Shown in pieces: positions 1 through 9,839 of a stretch of 64,000 nucleotides of DNA (within the stretch, counting starts at the first letter, position 1; the number at the start of each line of letters is the position of its first letter). Location: contig NZ_VUYS01000015.1 in NCBI RefSeq assembly GCF_008389435.1, positions 26,175 to 90,174 of the forward strand, given 5' to 3'. The translations under genes and the position numbers were made by a program. The notes below the pieces were generated by a model. The model did not search any database and was not told where the DNA came from. It was given only the letters and a program-made list of their open reading frames with translations. The DNA is from Candidatus Nitrosocosmicus agrestis. Its GTDB lineage: Archaea; Thermoproteota; Nitrososphaeria; Nitrososphaerales; Nitrososphaeraceae.

Positions 1-339
1 GCCTCTATTATGCCAATAAAGGAATAGAATATTGATAGTCTAATGGGCGAAATTAAGGTGAAACATCATATTTGGAGTTAAGAAGAGACAACATAGAAGT
101 TATATTATCCCTCTTCAAGATGGAGATAGGTTATTTATTATACAATGGTCAGAAAGAATTAGAGAAATAACCATATGCCCCTATAACATAGTAATAACGT
201 TTTTTCTATACACATATAACAATTATCCCAGGGTTATAGAAGTTGAGGGTTATAGTTAATAGGAATGAATAAATGATAAAGGGATGGACTGGTCAAATAT
301 ATTAGCCTAATTCTCCAAATCAGTCACAAAAAAGTGAGA
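1..339. other. Non-coding left edge
   Basis: I see no convincing reading frame here. It is AT-rich and lies beyond the 3' end of the leftward gene that follows. Confidence 0.4.
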
Positions 340-918
340 TTATTTTTTAGGCAATAGATCCTTAATATGCCACATTGCAAAAACCCCCTTTCCCGCGGTT
401 GGATCTATATATGATTCATATACTCCCACAATACTTTTAAGAGAGGCTAGGTTGCCTGTAGCGTTAGCATTAAAAAATGCAGCCCCTAGACTTGTTCGAA
501 TACCTTCTTCAGTGGTATTAGTTATTGCCTCAAAAGTATAACTTGCATTACCATTTTGAGAAGTAAAAAGTGCTCTACCTGTAAGGAAATTGGTACCATC
601 ATCCCTCGGTATTTCACTACCACTTCCAGAGGCAGCTATCTGCAAGTTATTCAAGGTTCCATTGCCCCTAAAAGAATACTCAGAACTGGTGATAGTACTT
701 ATATTTTCAGATCCTAGATCTTGACTTTTTGGAAAGTCAAATTTTTCAGTATAAAAAGGGTTACCAAGAGTCATATTAGCATTTTTCACATCAATAATAT
801 CCAAAATACTATTCTGGTTTTGTTGTTGAGAATAACCTATATTTCCTAATGAAAGTACATAAACTATTGTTACCATCATTACAATAAATGGTAAACCTGC
901 TTCTTGTTTTTTCATCAT
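340..918 (-). CDS. Secreted protein of unknown function
   Basis: I do not recognise the family. Starting at the MMKK methionine pair (918) gives a clean signal peptide: a short basic start, a hydrophobic stretch (about residues 9-25) and a cleavage-type end near GYSQQ. The frame stays open upstream to 990, but those 24 residues would only bury the signal peptide. The mature part is about 165 residues, Ser/Thr/Asn-rich with several N-x-T/S sites, and no cysteine is evident. It looks like a beta-rich extracellular protein. It stands alone, with decayed DNA upstream. Confidence 0.65.
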   Translation of the reverse strand: MMKKQEAGLPFIVMMVTIVYVLSLGNIGYSQQQNQNSILDIIDVKNANMTLGNPFYTEKFDFPKSQDLGSENISTITSSEYSFRGNGTLNNLQIAASGSGSEIPRDDGTNFLTGRALFTSQNGNASYTFEAITNTTEEGIRTSLGAAFFNANATGNLASLKSIVGVYESYIDPTAGKGVFAMWHIKDLLPKK

Positions 919-1124
919 CAAAATGTAATATTTAAGATATATAAAAATGGATGTGTAATTCGGATATACCAATCGATTAATTTTTTCCATATTTACTTTA
1001 CCACCTTTCTTCCAGGTTTGCCTCGGTATTATTATTTTGAATTAAAGTAATTTATGTATGGATACAAGAATTGATTGTTTATGTCATGTCGAACAGGTTC
1101 TACATTAGTTCCAAAATGACCATA

Positions 1125-1601
1125 CTATTCTTTCATATGGGCAACTGATAAAGGCCTTAAGACTAAATCTAATCTCGTTCTTCTAAGTGATGCTTCTGCT
1201 CCACTAACTACTTGTAAAAAGTATATCAGAGGAAATGCAGGTCTTGTTTCCTCTAAGTATACTGACTAGGGCGGCAGATATTTCTTTTGCAGGACTTAGA
1301 TAATCTGCCTTTGAATCCGGGGACGAATAGGAAGGCAAACTTGAGATAAAATATTGAAAGTTTGTTTCATGCGATCCCTTCCAGTGTATTCTATTCTCCT
1401 AATCTTGGTATTGTGAAATCAAAAATTTATTTCCAAATACTGTCACTGTATCTTGTATTCACAACACCAATTAGAATTAAACTCATGGATTCCATCGCCA
1501 ATTCCAAACCATTTCCCAATTATACTTGCATTAGTTAGATCACAGTCATTAAATAATAGATTTGAAGTTATCAGGATTAGCACAACACTAGGGAAAATCA
1601 T
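1125..1601 (-). pseudogene. Decayed secreted-protein gene
   Basis: On the minus strand an ATG at 1601 opens a signal-peptide-like start (MIFPSVVLILITSN) and runs about 52 codons to a TGA. Reading continues one frame over through a TAG (near ISQYQD*ENRIHW) into a protein-like stretch containing HWKGSHETNFQ and LSPAKEISAALVSILRG. It shifts again near 1210 and ends with LDLVLRPLSVAHMKE and a stop at 1125. The joined pieces make about 155 residues, so at least two frameshifts and one nonsense codon are needed. The family is unknown. The remnant was found only by piecing frames together. Confidence 0.45.
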
Positions 1602-2033
1602 TTGAACTATTAAATAAAAGAGATAAATTTTAGAGATTTTGAAAAAAACAAATAAAAATATTATCTCTTTTTTTTATGATCAATGTCCAATGCCTAATCA
1701 TCATAGTATAGCCTATTTACTGATTGAATGATCCAAGAAGACATACCCATATCTATCAAAAAAAATTTCTTGGGTTGAGATCATCGTTGCATTGGTCCGA
1801 AAATAATCGAGTATAGATCGTAATATTGGCCCTATGACAATTAGAATAATTCAAATTTTTCGAGCATAGGATTCCAAATGAGCAGTAATGGTTTGTTGAT
1901 GGCATATTAGATAATTTATAATCAATCCTACAAACGTTATCAGAATTATTTACTCATATTCATTTTAGGTCATAAAGCTTATCTTTAACTTATCCCTTTT
2001 CACATAACAAACATTAGTAGATTAGTTAGTAAG
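1602..2033. other. Intergenic, nothing recognised
   Basis: About 430 bases with no supported gene on either strand. Confidence 0.35.
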
Positions 2034-2408
2034 TCATCCATCCAACGTGGCCGAAAATGCAACAAATACTGGCACATTCCAGTTACCGTTTTGAGATGGT
2101 GGCGGACTTAAGAGGAATGATACTTCAGATACTACAACGTTATTGTTTTGAAATGCAGTCAAAAGGTTATTACACACTTCATTATCTGAACTTAGAAATA
2201 CTACTGTACTTGGAGGAGTATCTGCAAGTTGTATGCTTGCACTGCATCCTTGTGCATTTTGAAATTGATAGTTCTCAATACTAATTACATGACCACCAAG
2301 TATTCCACTAAGCTGAGCAAAAGAAATATCGGAATAGTTTGACGTTAAGAACACGAATGTCAATAAACAGAATCCTATGCCAAATTTCAGAAAAAACTTG
2401 GAATTCAT
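2034..2408 (-). CDS. Small secreted protein of unknown function
   Basis: About 124 residues if read from the ATG at 2408, which gives a standard signal peptide (MNSKFFLKFGIGFCLLTFVF, then cleavage near SFAQ). The frame is open to 2486, but that extension would add a second hydrophobic segment ahead of it. The mature part has two cysteines (in AQGCSAS and NEVCNN) that could form a disulfide. It ends in a beta-rich segment with an SPPPSQNG turn. No family is recognised, and the gene has no close neighbour. Confidence 0.6.
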   Translation of the reverse strand: MNSKFFLKFGIGFCLLTFVFLTSNYSDISFAQLSGILGGHVISIENYQFQNAQGCSASIQLADTPPSTVVFLSSDNEVCNNLLTAFQNNNVVVSEVSFLLSPPPSQNGNWNVPVFVAFSATLDG

Positions 2409-3879
2409 AAATACTATGACTTCTAATCCTGTAATATTTAAAGATATTATTACGCCGATCCTGATAATAATCCTATTCTTTGTCACTAGATGAATTTTTG
2501 AATAATAAAGAATTTGATATTTGATCTTATAGAATAAATCATGAATTTGCTCGAAAAGGGTCGATGAGATACTTCAATCAAAGGTATAGAGTTTTCCGTT
2601 ACTAGTTTTATTACAATCGTAGAAAAAAGTCGGGATTTCTTCATTTGTAAAGTTTCAATAAACCTTAAATTGTGTTTCAAAGCCCATTTCCTTTGGTATA
2701 CCTCCCCTCACCATTTAAAATCAGCACCACGATTGCCTTCCTTATACCGCACTTATATCACCATGATGTATGTAGCAATCGCCACATGTTCTAATCATTT
2801 GATGAGATTATGTAGCAGTATAACTTGTGAACAGTCTATCTTATCCGACTTCAAGAATCATACTCCGATATCATCAACAATACATATCTTTGAACTTCGT
2901 GCGATACTTTTTGAAACAATTGATATATCAAGGACTAATTGCTCATACGACGAAATCATTTGTTATCAATTTGCTTTTCAGGATCTTAATCCATAGATCA
3001 TTGACAGAATGCTACTTTTTTGTTTAGTTTAGATCTCTCCAAAATGCTTTGATTTATTGTGATTAATTGACAATATCGTTGTGGTATTTAAACAAGCTAT
3101 TGTTATTTAGGCTTTAGAATCATCTTATGGATCGAATTTATTTTCCAACGATAATCATATATTGTTTTAAAGCACGTCAATAATATTTTCCTGAATGTGT
3201 TCTAAATCTCAATTGGAGAATTTATTAGCCTGAATGATTTTTTTCGTCAGTAGAATCGAAAATCAATATGATCTTCAATTCCATATACATTTTGAAGTTG
3301 ATAATTAGAATAACCAGGTTTTGAGTAATACGTTGTTTCATATGGTTTTATATCTATTATTAATTGGGAATTAATAATAGAGTCATAATGCATAGATATT
3401 ACTGCAGTATTTTAAGATTTAGACTTCCATCCATTAATTTATTTATAAAATCTCACGGTGATGATAAAAGTGAAAGAAGGAAAAAAGGATATGAACCTAC
3501 TTTTCCGAGCTTTACAATAAATAAGCAGTTAACCTAAATGAAATATTTTACATAATTCTTGTATCTGGCAATAAAACTTGCAATAAACACTGCATAATTG
3601 AGATCACCTTTTCATCCGGAAAAGAGTCACAAACCTTTACACAAACATGAAAACTAATACATCCGAATCAAAGTGATCAAAGGTATTTTTCCTTTAGATA
3701 CAGAAAAAAAATACAGAAGGAAAAAAGGACACTGCGTTACAAATTAAAAATGGTAATCATATTTTCGGTATGTCGGACTTTCCAATATAATGAATCAGAA
3801 ATCACAGTTACATCATTCACAAGTATACGATTTTTTCAAATACGACTCTAGATTCTAAACAAGGTAAAAAACAAGCTAC
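2409..3879. other. Long non-coding stretch
   Basis: About 1.4 kb. Short open frames occur on both strands (for example 2670-2996 +), but their composition is not protein-like and none has a recognisable motif. Given how many dead genes lie nearby, this may be decayed coding DNA too far gone to read. The serine-hydrolase remnant that follows may extend back into it. Confidence 0.35.
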
Positions 3880-4462
3880 TCCGATATACGGATTGGTCCT
3901 GAGTCATATTTTATCCATCAGATAAGACATCTTATTTGATCACCTAGTAACGGACAGGATTCTTAATGTTCTTGGTATAAGTAGCACGGATATGCGTATA
4001 AATGCAATAGAAGCCCTGGTTCCCCAGAGCATCAATTCCAAATATGCTAATGGTCCAAATAGCCGGAAAGGAGGTTAACTTAGAATTCATGTCGGAATCT
4101 ATTCAGTCAAATGATGCAATGTATTCTTCGGCTAATGATTTGTTAAAATATCTATCAGTAAATATCAGATCATTAAATCTGAAAATTAGCGACTATATAC
4201 AGGTTACTCATTCGATAAGATATCCACTCAGCCAATAATCTGATAATGAGGTTCTGCAAGATTATATAGGACTAAGTTGGACTGTATTAACTAATTTCGG
4301 TGGGAAAGTGACTGGGCATACTGGATCAATAAAAGGGTATAAAAGCATACAGGATTCAACCCGAGTAAACAGACTGGTATAAGGATATTGCGCAGTTTCA
4401 CTTATGTCGATTTTTCAATACAAGAAATGATAAACATGATAATTCCATTTTTACTTGATTAG
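3880..4462 (+). pseudogene. Decayed beta-lactamase-family serine hydrolase (C-terminal part)
   Basis: Pieces in changing frames align in order with the C-terminal half of class C beta-lactamase/penicillin-binding serine hydrolases. First comes LSHILSIR*DILFDHLVTD, then RILNVLGISSTDM. A frameshift leads to KEVNLEFMSESIQ and YSSANDLLKYLS. Next is YIGLSWTVLTNFG, then GHTGSIKGY, which is the His-Thr-Gly motif of the family. After another shift come GFNPSKQTGIRILRS and a tail ending MINMIIPFLLD at a TAG (4462). At least one nonsense codon and several frameshifts are present, and the catalytic SxxK region is not readable upstream. It is a dead gene. Confidence 0.8.
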
Positions 4463-4688
4463 GGGAACTGTACTTACTCGCCTTTACTCTAGGTAGATAT
4501 AGATAATCAAAATTTTTATGAAAACCAGGTCTCTCTTAGAGTTACAAAATCTTGCGATAAAGGTATGATTAATGTGAATGAATATGAAACAGTATTTTGG
4601 AATAAATATTTATCAGTAATTTTAATCATAGTATATCTAGATACAATTTATGAGTCAAATGACCATTCATAAAAATTATATGTTATTT

Positions 4689-5003
4689 TTAATCATTTAT
4701 ATTGACATATGTTTTGATTAGTAGGGGCTTTGTCAATAGACTGCTTACAGTATCCCGGTCTTTGTGTGATTTCGGACTCTGATAATGTTTGTCAAAGGCT
4801 GTCTGATTAGACCACACTTCATCAATTAAGAATTCGTTAGGATTTTCAATTGAATAATGTAAATCATAGGAAATGTTACCTTCTTCCTTTCTCGCAGGAA
4901 TAACAAGTGAAACAAGTACATCCTTAAGCTGCAGTCTTGTTTCTTCTTTTGCCTCGAGAATTGCCAATACTCTTACTGGATAATTATCGGATTTATTCTG
5001 CAT
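4689..5003 (-). CDS. Antibiotic biosynthesis monooxygenase (ABM) domain protein
   Basis: A 104-residue single-domain protein of the dimeric ferredoxin-like ABM/YgiN fold. Family features are the opening strand VRVLAILEAKEE, a helix with LKDVLVSLVIPARKEEG, then ISYDLHYSIENPNEFLIDEVW and an F-x-x-H segment (FDKHYQSPKSHK). Relatives include quinol monooxygenase-like and heme-degrading enzymes, so the substrate cannot be assigned. The length is normal for the family. No signal peptide is seen, so it is cytosolic. It stands alone next to the dead serine hydrolase. Confidence 0.8.
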   Translation of the reverse strand: MQNKSDNYPVRVLAILEAKEETRLQLKDVLVSLVIPARKEEGNISYDLHYSIENPNEFLIDEVWSNQTAFDKHYQSPKSHKDRDTVSSLLTKPLLIKTYVNIND

Positions 5004-5409
5004 TTCATATTATATCCAATTTTGACAATAATAAGATTTACTGTAATTGATTATCTAGGAATCTCTAAAGATCAAATTTTATGATCTTTTCAGGTATCAT
5101 AAATAACCTCCATTTGCACGATAATACCATGCAAAATAAAAGTAAAAAAAAACAAATCGAATTAACTTGAAAATAAGAATCAAATACCAAAAAATACTTC
5201 AATCGATAAATGAAGGAATTTCAAAACAAGGTAGATGTATATATGTTAAAGATGAATATAATTGACTGTAATAATAAGGCCCGTTAAAATACAAATGAAC
5301 TATAACACATCATAATAAATTAATTAATGCTGAGTAGATCATGTCAAAAACTGAAAGATATTTTTGCAATTAGACAGAATTGCAAAAAACCAGATATACT
5401 ATCAATTTT
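5004..5409. other. Intergenic, AT-rich
   Basis: About 400 bases lying upstream of the ABM gene and downstream of the SWIM gene. Nothing is recognised beyond probable promoter sequence for the ABM gene. Confidence 0.35.
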
Positions 5410-5673
5410 CTATTTGAGCTTCGAAATCTTATCAGCATATTTTTTGTACAATTGGTCAATAGATCTAATTCTCTGAGTATGTTTGCATTTCTTGGGATTA
5501 CTAACGGAATACAAATAGCCTTTGCATGTGCAAAACCAATGGTTATTATCTTTCAATCTATTAATTTTATAACGTTCTCCTGTAGTAACAGATTTTACAT
5601 AATATACATCCTCCTTGTCGTCATACTCAACGGATTTGGCAAAATTAGTGCGTTTTTCATTATTAGAATTCAT
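5410..5673 (-). CDS. SWIM zinc-finger protein
   Basis: An 87-residue protein containing a SWIM-type zinc-binding motif C-x-C-x(n)-C-x-H: FCTCKGYLYSV followed by KKCKHTQRI. The preceding strand pair (VYYVKSVTTGERYKIN) matches the usual SWIM lead-in. SWIM domains bind DNA or protein and occur in Rad51-paralogue partners, transposases and SNF2 proteins. Here the finger is nearly the whole protein, followed by a short basic helix. Partners are unknown. Confidence 0.75.
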   Translation of the reverse strand: MNSNNEKRTNFAKSVEYDDKEDVYYVKSVTTGERYKINRLKDNNHWFCTCKGYLYSVSNPKKCKHTQRIRSIDQLYKKYADKISKLK

Positions 5674-6073
5674 TTTTCTAAAAAATCCTACTACTTTTAT
5701 AAATACACAATACCCATATTAATTTATTACAAACTCCATCTACAATTTTATATTATTGCACCATTAAAATAAAATATAAGAAAATAAAAAGACAAATATC
5801 AATCTAAAAAAGTTGATGCAGTTCTTGAATTATTGTAAATGGCGTATTATCTAATGATGAGTTGGTAAGTAGAATGGGCAATGATACCAATTCTTACATT
5901 AGATATTATTCCAAGATAAAATAACGAAACTATAATCTTATTTGTCTGCAGGTCATGATATCAAATTTGTTACACAAAGATGCGATTTATTAAATTATTA
6001 TAGTACACTTGTAATCTGAATTAGTTCAAATTTATTATATATCAAAGATTACGAACAAAAACACTGATCGTAA
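5674..6073. other. Intergenic between divergent genes
   Basis: About 400 bases separating the leftward SWIM gene from the rightward membrane-protein gene. It should hold both promoters. No other feature is seen. Confidence 0.35.
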
Positions 6074-6469
6074 ATGGCAATCACCAAAGAAATTCTTCTT
6101 TATATTGGAGCATCAATAAGTACAGGTATAGCTGGGATCTTACACCTTATGTTTGTTCCCAGTTCGATCAATACGGGTATACAATATGTAACGCTTTTTT
6201 TGGTATCAGGTTTGGCGCAGATCTTCTGGATTTTGCCGATGGTAAGAAAATGGGGCAAGGTTTGGAATATTATTGGATTTGCAGGTACCACTGTTTTAGT
6301 AGGACTAACTGGTTATGTCGTTGTTGAATCAGCGAAGAATCCACAGGCAACACCACCCGGTGTAATGGAATTGGCAGTTGTAATAGAGATATTTCAAATA
6401 TCATATGTAATAATTACTGCAATAATTTTATTGAAGTATAACAAGAGTTTGAATACAAGAATGAAATAA
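6074..6469 (+). CDS. Small integral membrane protein (4 TM)
   Basis: A 131-residue protein with four hydrophobic helices at about residues 7-26, 36-53, 64-84 and 100-121. A short polar loop, VRKWGKVWN, lies between helices two and three. The ATG at 6074 is the natural start. No family can be named, though similar four-helix proteins are common in soil Thaumarchaeota. The gene has no operon partner. Confidence 0.65.
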   Translation: MAITKEILLYIGASISTGIAGILHLMFVPSSINTGIQYVTLFLVSGLAQIFWILPMVRKWGKVWNIIGFAGTTVLVGLTGYVVVESAKNPQATPPGVMELAVVIEIFQISYVIITAIILLKYNKSLNTRMK

Positions 6470-7313
6470 CAAACGTTACAGGCCCATTAATTTACATCTG
6501 AAGTCTATTCGAACTAATAGTTTTCTCAAAGGCACATACAAGGACAGAAGAAAGCTGAAATACTATGGATAAACAGAGATTTTTTATTTTTTTGGAGATA
6601 ATTTAAGCAATCTTCATGTTGGAACTATTATATATTTATGATCAAAGCCCTAAAAAAAGACACACTTTGATGATTATGAATAATTTTATAGATAGTGTAA
6701 AATACCGCTGTGGTGGAAGATATCATCCAATGGTTTTTTGATTCTATTTTTATCCTAATTAAATTCTTTATAGTATATTTTAACAGATATGTGTTGATAG
6801 TTAATTATAGTAAAGATTAATTGGGTTGCCTTTCAGTGTAATTTGACCTTGATGCGTACGGTCAAGTTGCTAAAGTGATACGATTTTGGATCTGTTAGAA
6901 TCGAGTTAACTACATACAAGCAACGTAATTTAAACCAGATTACCGATAGATATTAACCAGGGCAAAGACAGCACTAAATTGGTATTTTGAGAGAAAGATT
7001 TTTAATGAATTTTTTATCGGCTTGTACTACACCATACCAATCCTACCAATCCACATAGTCTTCCCATTTAACAGAAGTCGTCGGAGAAATCAAAATCTGG
7101 TACTAATATACTACACAAGATCGTAGTAACAACCTATAGGAATTAAGGAAATTAGAGTTGATTCTGACATCTTGTATCACGAAATTAAAGATATTAAATT
7201 ATTTCATCAGTTGAAAATTTTTTAACAGAAAAATGAATATATCTATACTATATCTATTTTTAACTTATTCTATTCTTTATGCTTGAGACTATCTCTGCGG
7301 TATGTGAGATTAT
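6470..7313. other. Intergenic, 840 bases
   Basis: No gene is supported. One small inverted repeat, TTGACC...GGTCAA with an 11-nt loop, lies at 6843-6865. Its role is unclear. Confidence 0.35.
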
Positions 7314-7478
7314 CTAATCAACGCCTTGATTTCCGCCGCAGGCACAAAAATTAAATTCATCTATTCGAGAATTACAAAAAGGACAGACGCCAATCCCGTC
7401 ATAATCAACTTCTGCAGCATTTTTACCATAGAGCACAAAGTGATCATTTAGTTCGTCAGTTATTTCTTTAATGCTCAT
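7314..7478 (-). CDS. Small zinc-ribbon protein
   Basis: About 54 residues from the ATG at 7478 (MSIKEITDELNDHF), although the frame is open to 7499. The C-terminal half carries a CPFC pair and a CAC pair (VCPFCNSRIDEFNFCACGG), which suits one zinc ion. The N-terminal half is a helix. Tiny zinc-ribbon proteins of this size are frequent in Thaumarchaeota, usually without known function. Confidence 0.5.
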   Translation of the reverse strand: MSIKEITDELNDHFVLYGKNAAEVDYDGIGVCPFCNSRIDEFNFCACGGNQGVD

Positions 7479-7499
7479 GGAATATCTATTGTATAACAA

Positions 7500-7988
7500 T
7501 CTTTAATATTTTACTTTTTTGAACAATAAGAACATGCTTCTGACATATTAGTTGTAATTTTTATCAGTATGATACACGTTTTATGTAAAATAAATATAAA
7601 ATCATTTTGTCAATTAGAAAATAAATCATAAATAATTATTTAAAATGGAGAATGACCCTAGTGGCATAAATTTTATGATCTAAAATCCTAAATTCAAATT
7701 TAATCAAATATTAAATCAAATGGATCTTTTTAAAAACTATTACCTTACTAATGTTGCCAACAATGACAAGAATACTCACTAGTTTAAATTCAATTAGGAT
7801 AATTCAGTCTGAGCGACAGGAGAATTACAACGAAGATTACATATGATCAACTTTTCCCTCTACCCCCTAAATAGATTTTATTCAGACTAGTAGTAAAGGA
7901 TATATTTTTTCAATATCGTAATAGAATTCAAAATAAATCTATTAGGATAGATAGAAGACTAATTGTGATGTGGTTTACACATTTTGCA
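7500..7988. other. Intergenic, nothing recognised
   Basis: About 490 AT-rich bases upstream of the zinc-ribbon gene and beyond the 3' end of the lipase-like gene. Confidence 0.35.
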
Positions 7989-8780
7989 TTAATTGTGCCC
8001 TTCAAGCACATCTTTAGCAAGATTATACTCAAATTCGCCTAGTAAATTTGAGTGACAACTTTGACTATGTCCAAGGCTAGAAGAATACTTTAATGATTCT
8101 ACGCTGGATAGTGAAACCATACCATCATTAGGTTTTGAAAGTTTATTGTACCCTTCTAGTTGCATAGGAGAAAAAAGGGATAAATCACAATTTCCTCTGG
8201 CGGGATTCCAATCACCCGCTATAGTATAGTATTTGACATTAGGATTTTCTTTCACTTTAGTATCAGCAGCACCAGGTTTCAAATCATATACTGCAGGTGC
8301 ACAGATGTCATTATTTTCTGCCAAGAGAGAACCAGCGTTAGGCGTTCCTATCATAATTAAATTTTCTACATCTTGTGTATTGTTGGCCAGATACACTCTA
8401 GCGTCTAATCCACCTTTACTGTGACCAACAATATTCACCTTGTTCTGATTAGTTTGATCTTTCACATTTGAAATTAGACTTGACAGTTCCTCCGCATGTT
8501 CAGCAGCAGAACCGCACTTATCATCAGATTGGTTAAAAGAAATTGAAAAGACAGGAATATGATCTTTTTTTAGCAGATCTTCCCATTTTTTCCACACATT
8601 AGCATCAGACAAATAACCATGAATTAAAACTACAGGCAAAGTTTCATTGACATTACCATTAACGATAGTAGTGGCTCGAACATAAAACTGATGAATAGTA
8701 GAACAAGCATATAGCCCTACTAGCGAAACTAAGAAGCAAAGCATTAGAGCAATATTATTCGAGGCATATTTATTTTGCAA
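7989..8780 (-). CDS. Exported alpha/beta-hydrolase, lipase-like
   Basis: A 263-residue protein with a hydrophobic N-terminal segment (about residues 9-25), so exported or membrane-anchored. The alpha/beta-hydrolase core is clear. The oxyanion HG lies in VVLIHGYLSDA (HG at 54-55). The nucleophile elbow is GHSKG with Ser121. The family continues with GGLDARVYLAN and IGTPNAGS (145-151). Likely acid and base are Asp219 (in PNDGMVSLSS) and a late His at 238 or 243. The GHSKGG-LDAR pattern resembles triacylglycerol lipases and PGAP1-like esterases. The substrate is unknown. It is a single gene. Confidence 0.8.
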   Translation of the reverse strand: MQNKYASNNIALMLCFLVSLVGLYACSTIHQFYVRATTIVNGNVNETLPVVLIHGYLSDANVWKKWEDLLKKDHIPVFSISFNQSDDKCGSAAEHAEELSSLISNVKDQTNQNKVNIVGHSKGGLDARVYLANNTQDVENLIMIGTPNAGSLLAENNDICAPAVYDLKPGAADTKVKENPNVKYYTIAGDWNPARGNCDLSLFSPMQLEGYNKLSKPNDGMVSLSSVESLKYSSSLGHSQSCHSNLLGEFEYNLAKDVLEGHN

Positions 8781-9145
8781 AGTAACATTAATGGTATGTA
8801 ATACCTTAAATAACCACTACAAAAGCAGATTACACAGGAAGTTTAGTTTATAGTAAAATAACAGTGCAAATTCCCGAAATTAGGACAATCATTTTGATAT
8901 CTAATAACAAAAATTACTACAACGTCCATTTGAAACACACATGGAATGAATTAAATTAGTCGTTAAAATATTCCACATTTGATAAAGATCTATTAAGGTG
9001 CAACTTTTGGTAAAATTACGACTAGTTTATTAGACAAAGTTAATCGCAAATAGATTGACAGATTACCAGTAACGCTTAGTCACCATTTTAATTGATGAAA
9101 CATGATATGTCCCTAATATCACTAAAATATATAATCAATAGATAC
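8781..9145. other. Intergenic, nothing recognised
   Basis: About 365 bases between two leftward genes. No gene or clear structure is seen. Confidence 0.35.
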
Positions 9146-9751
9146 TTACAAAGGTTTTAGAAATAAAGATATAATATTTCTTACCTGTATCCAATACTTT
9201 CTACTGTCTAAATCCTTGGAGGAGTGCATTAATTTTTCAAAAGCAATTCCATTAAATAGCGCCAAAAGGACCTTGGCCATTTCCTCAGTATTTTCATCAT
9301 CAATTTTTAATAATTCGTTTTGGACAGCTTCATCAAGTACTTTCTTTATTGAATGAGCTACTTTATCACTGCAAATAATTAATTCATTTTTTATTTTGTC
9401 GCTTCTCCTTGAAGCACACCACATCTCAAACAAAAATCCATAAAATTCAGGGTATTCCCTAAAGCTGTGTATACAGTCATTGATAATATTATCAGCAATT
9501 TCTTCTTCAGTATTTCCACGAATGTCTTTTATAGTAGATTGAATAATTTTTTCCGAGCTATAAGCCAATACTTTGCTTACCAAATCCTCTTTATTTGAAA
9601 AATAATAGTGTATTATACCCCGACTGACCCCAGCTGCGGCTGCTATGGATGCAATAGTGGTATTTTCATATCCATTCTTGGCGAGAACCTGCATTGCGTT
9701 ATTTAAAATTTCATTTATCTTTTGTTCTTTGGTTTCACTCACTATACCCAT
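9146..9751 (-). CDS. TetR/AcrR-family transcriptional regulator
   Basis: About 201 residues when read from the ATG at 9751 (MGIVSETKEQ). The frame is open to 9799. The N-terminal TetR helix-turn-helix is clear: TTIASIAAAAGVSRGIIHYY then FSNKEDLV, at about residues 35-58. The rest is the helical ligand-binding and dimerisation part. The later start is preferred because it leaves the usual 10-15 residues before helix 1 and keeps the palindrome at 9778-9793 outside the coding region. A leaderless start at 9799 cannot be excluded. It is divergent from the FAD desaturase gene and probably represses it, and itself, through the paired sites between them. Confidence 0.85.
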   Translation of the reverse strand: MGIVSETKEQKINEILNNAMQVLAKNGYENTTIASIAAAAGVSRGIIHYYFSNKEDLVSKVLAYSSEKIIQSTIKDIRGNTEEEIADNIINDCIHSFREYPEFYGFLFEMWCASRRSDKIKNELIICSDKVAHSIKKVLDEAVQNELLKIDDENTEEMAKVLLALFNGIAFEKLMHSSKDLDSRKYWIQVRNIISLFLKPL

Positions 9752-9777
9752 ATAATTTACATGTTTTATATGCTTTA

Positions 9778-9793
9778 GGTTGGATAACCAACC
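9778..9793. promoter_or_regulatory. Operator-like palindrome, site 1
   Basis: GGTTGGATAACCAACC consists of 6-bp inverted arms around a 4-bp spacer. It matches the second site at 13 of 16 positions and lies on the TetR side of the divergent intergenic region. It is the probable TetR binding site by position and symmetry. Confidence 0.65.
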
Positions 9794-9823
9794 AAACATT
9801 AAATAATTACTTGGTTCCTAATA

Positions 9824-9839
9824 AGTTGGATGACTAACC
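9824..9839. promoter_or_regulatory. Operator-like palindrome, site 2
   Basis: AGTTGGATGACTAACC is a slightly imperfect copy of site 1, centred 46 bp away. It overlaps the start codon of the desaturase gene (9830). A protein bound here would block initiation of a leaderless or short-leader transcript. Confidence 0.6.

Noticed and set aside
2486..3027. Several 60-110-codon frames on both strands
   Set aside because: No signal peptide, motif or composition bias; they overlap each other, as expected by chance in this base composition.
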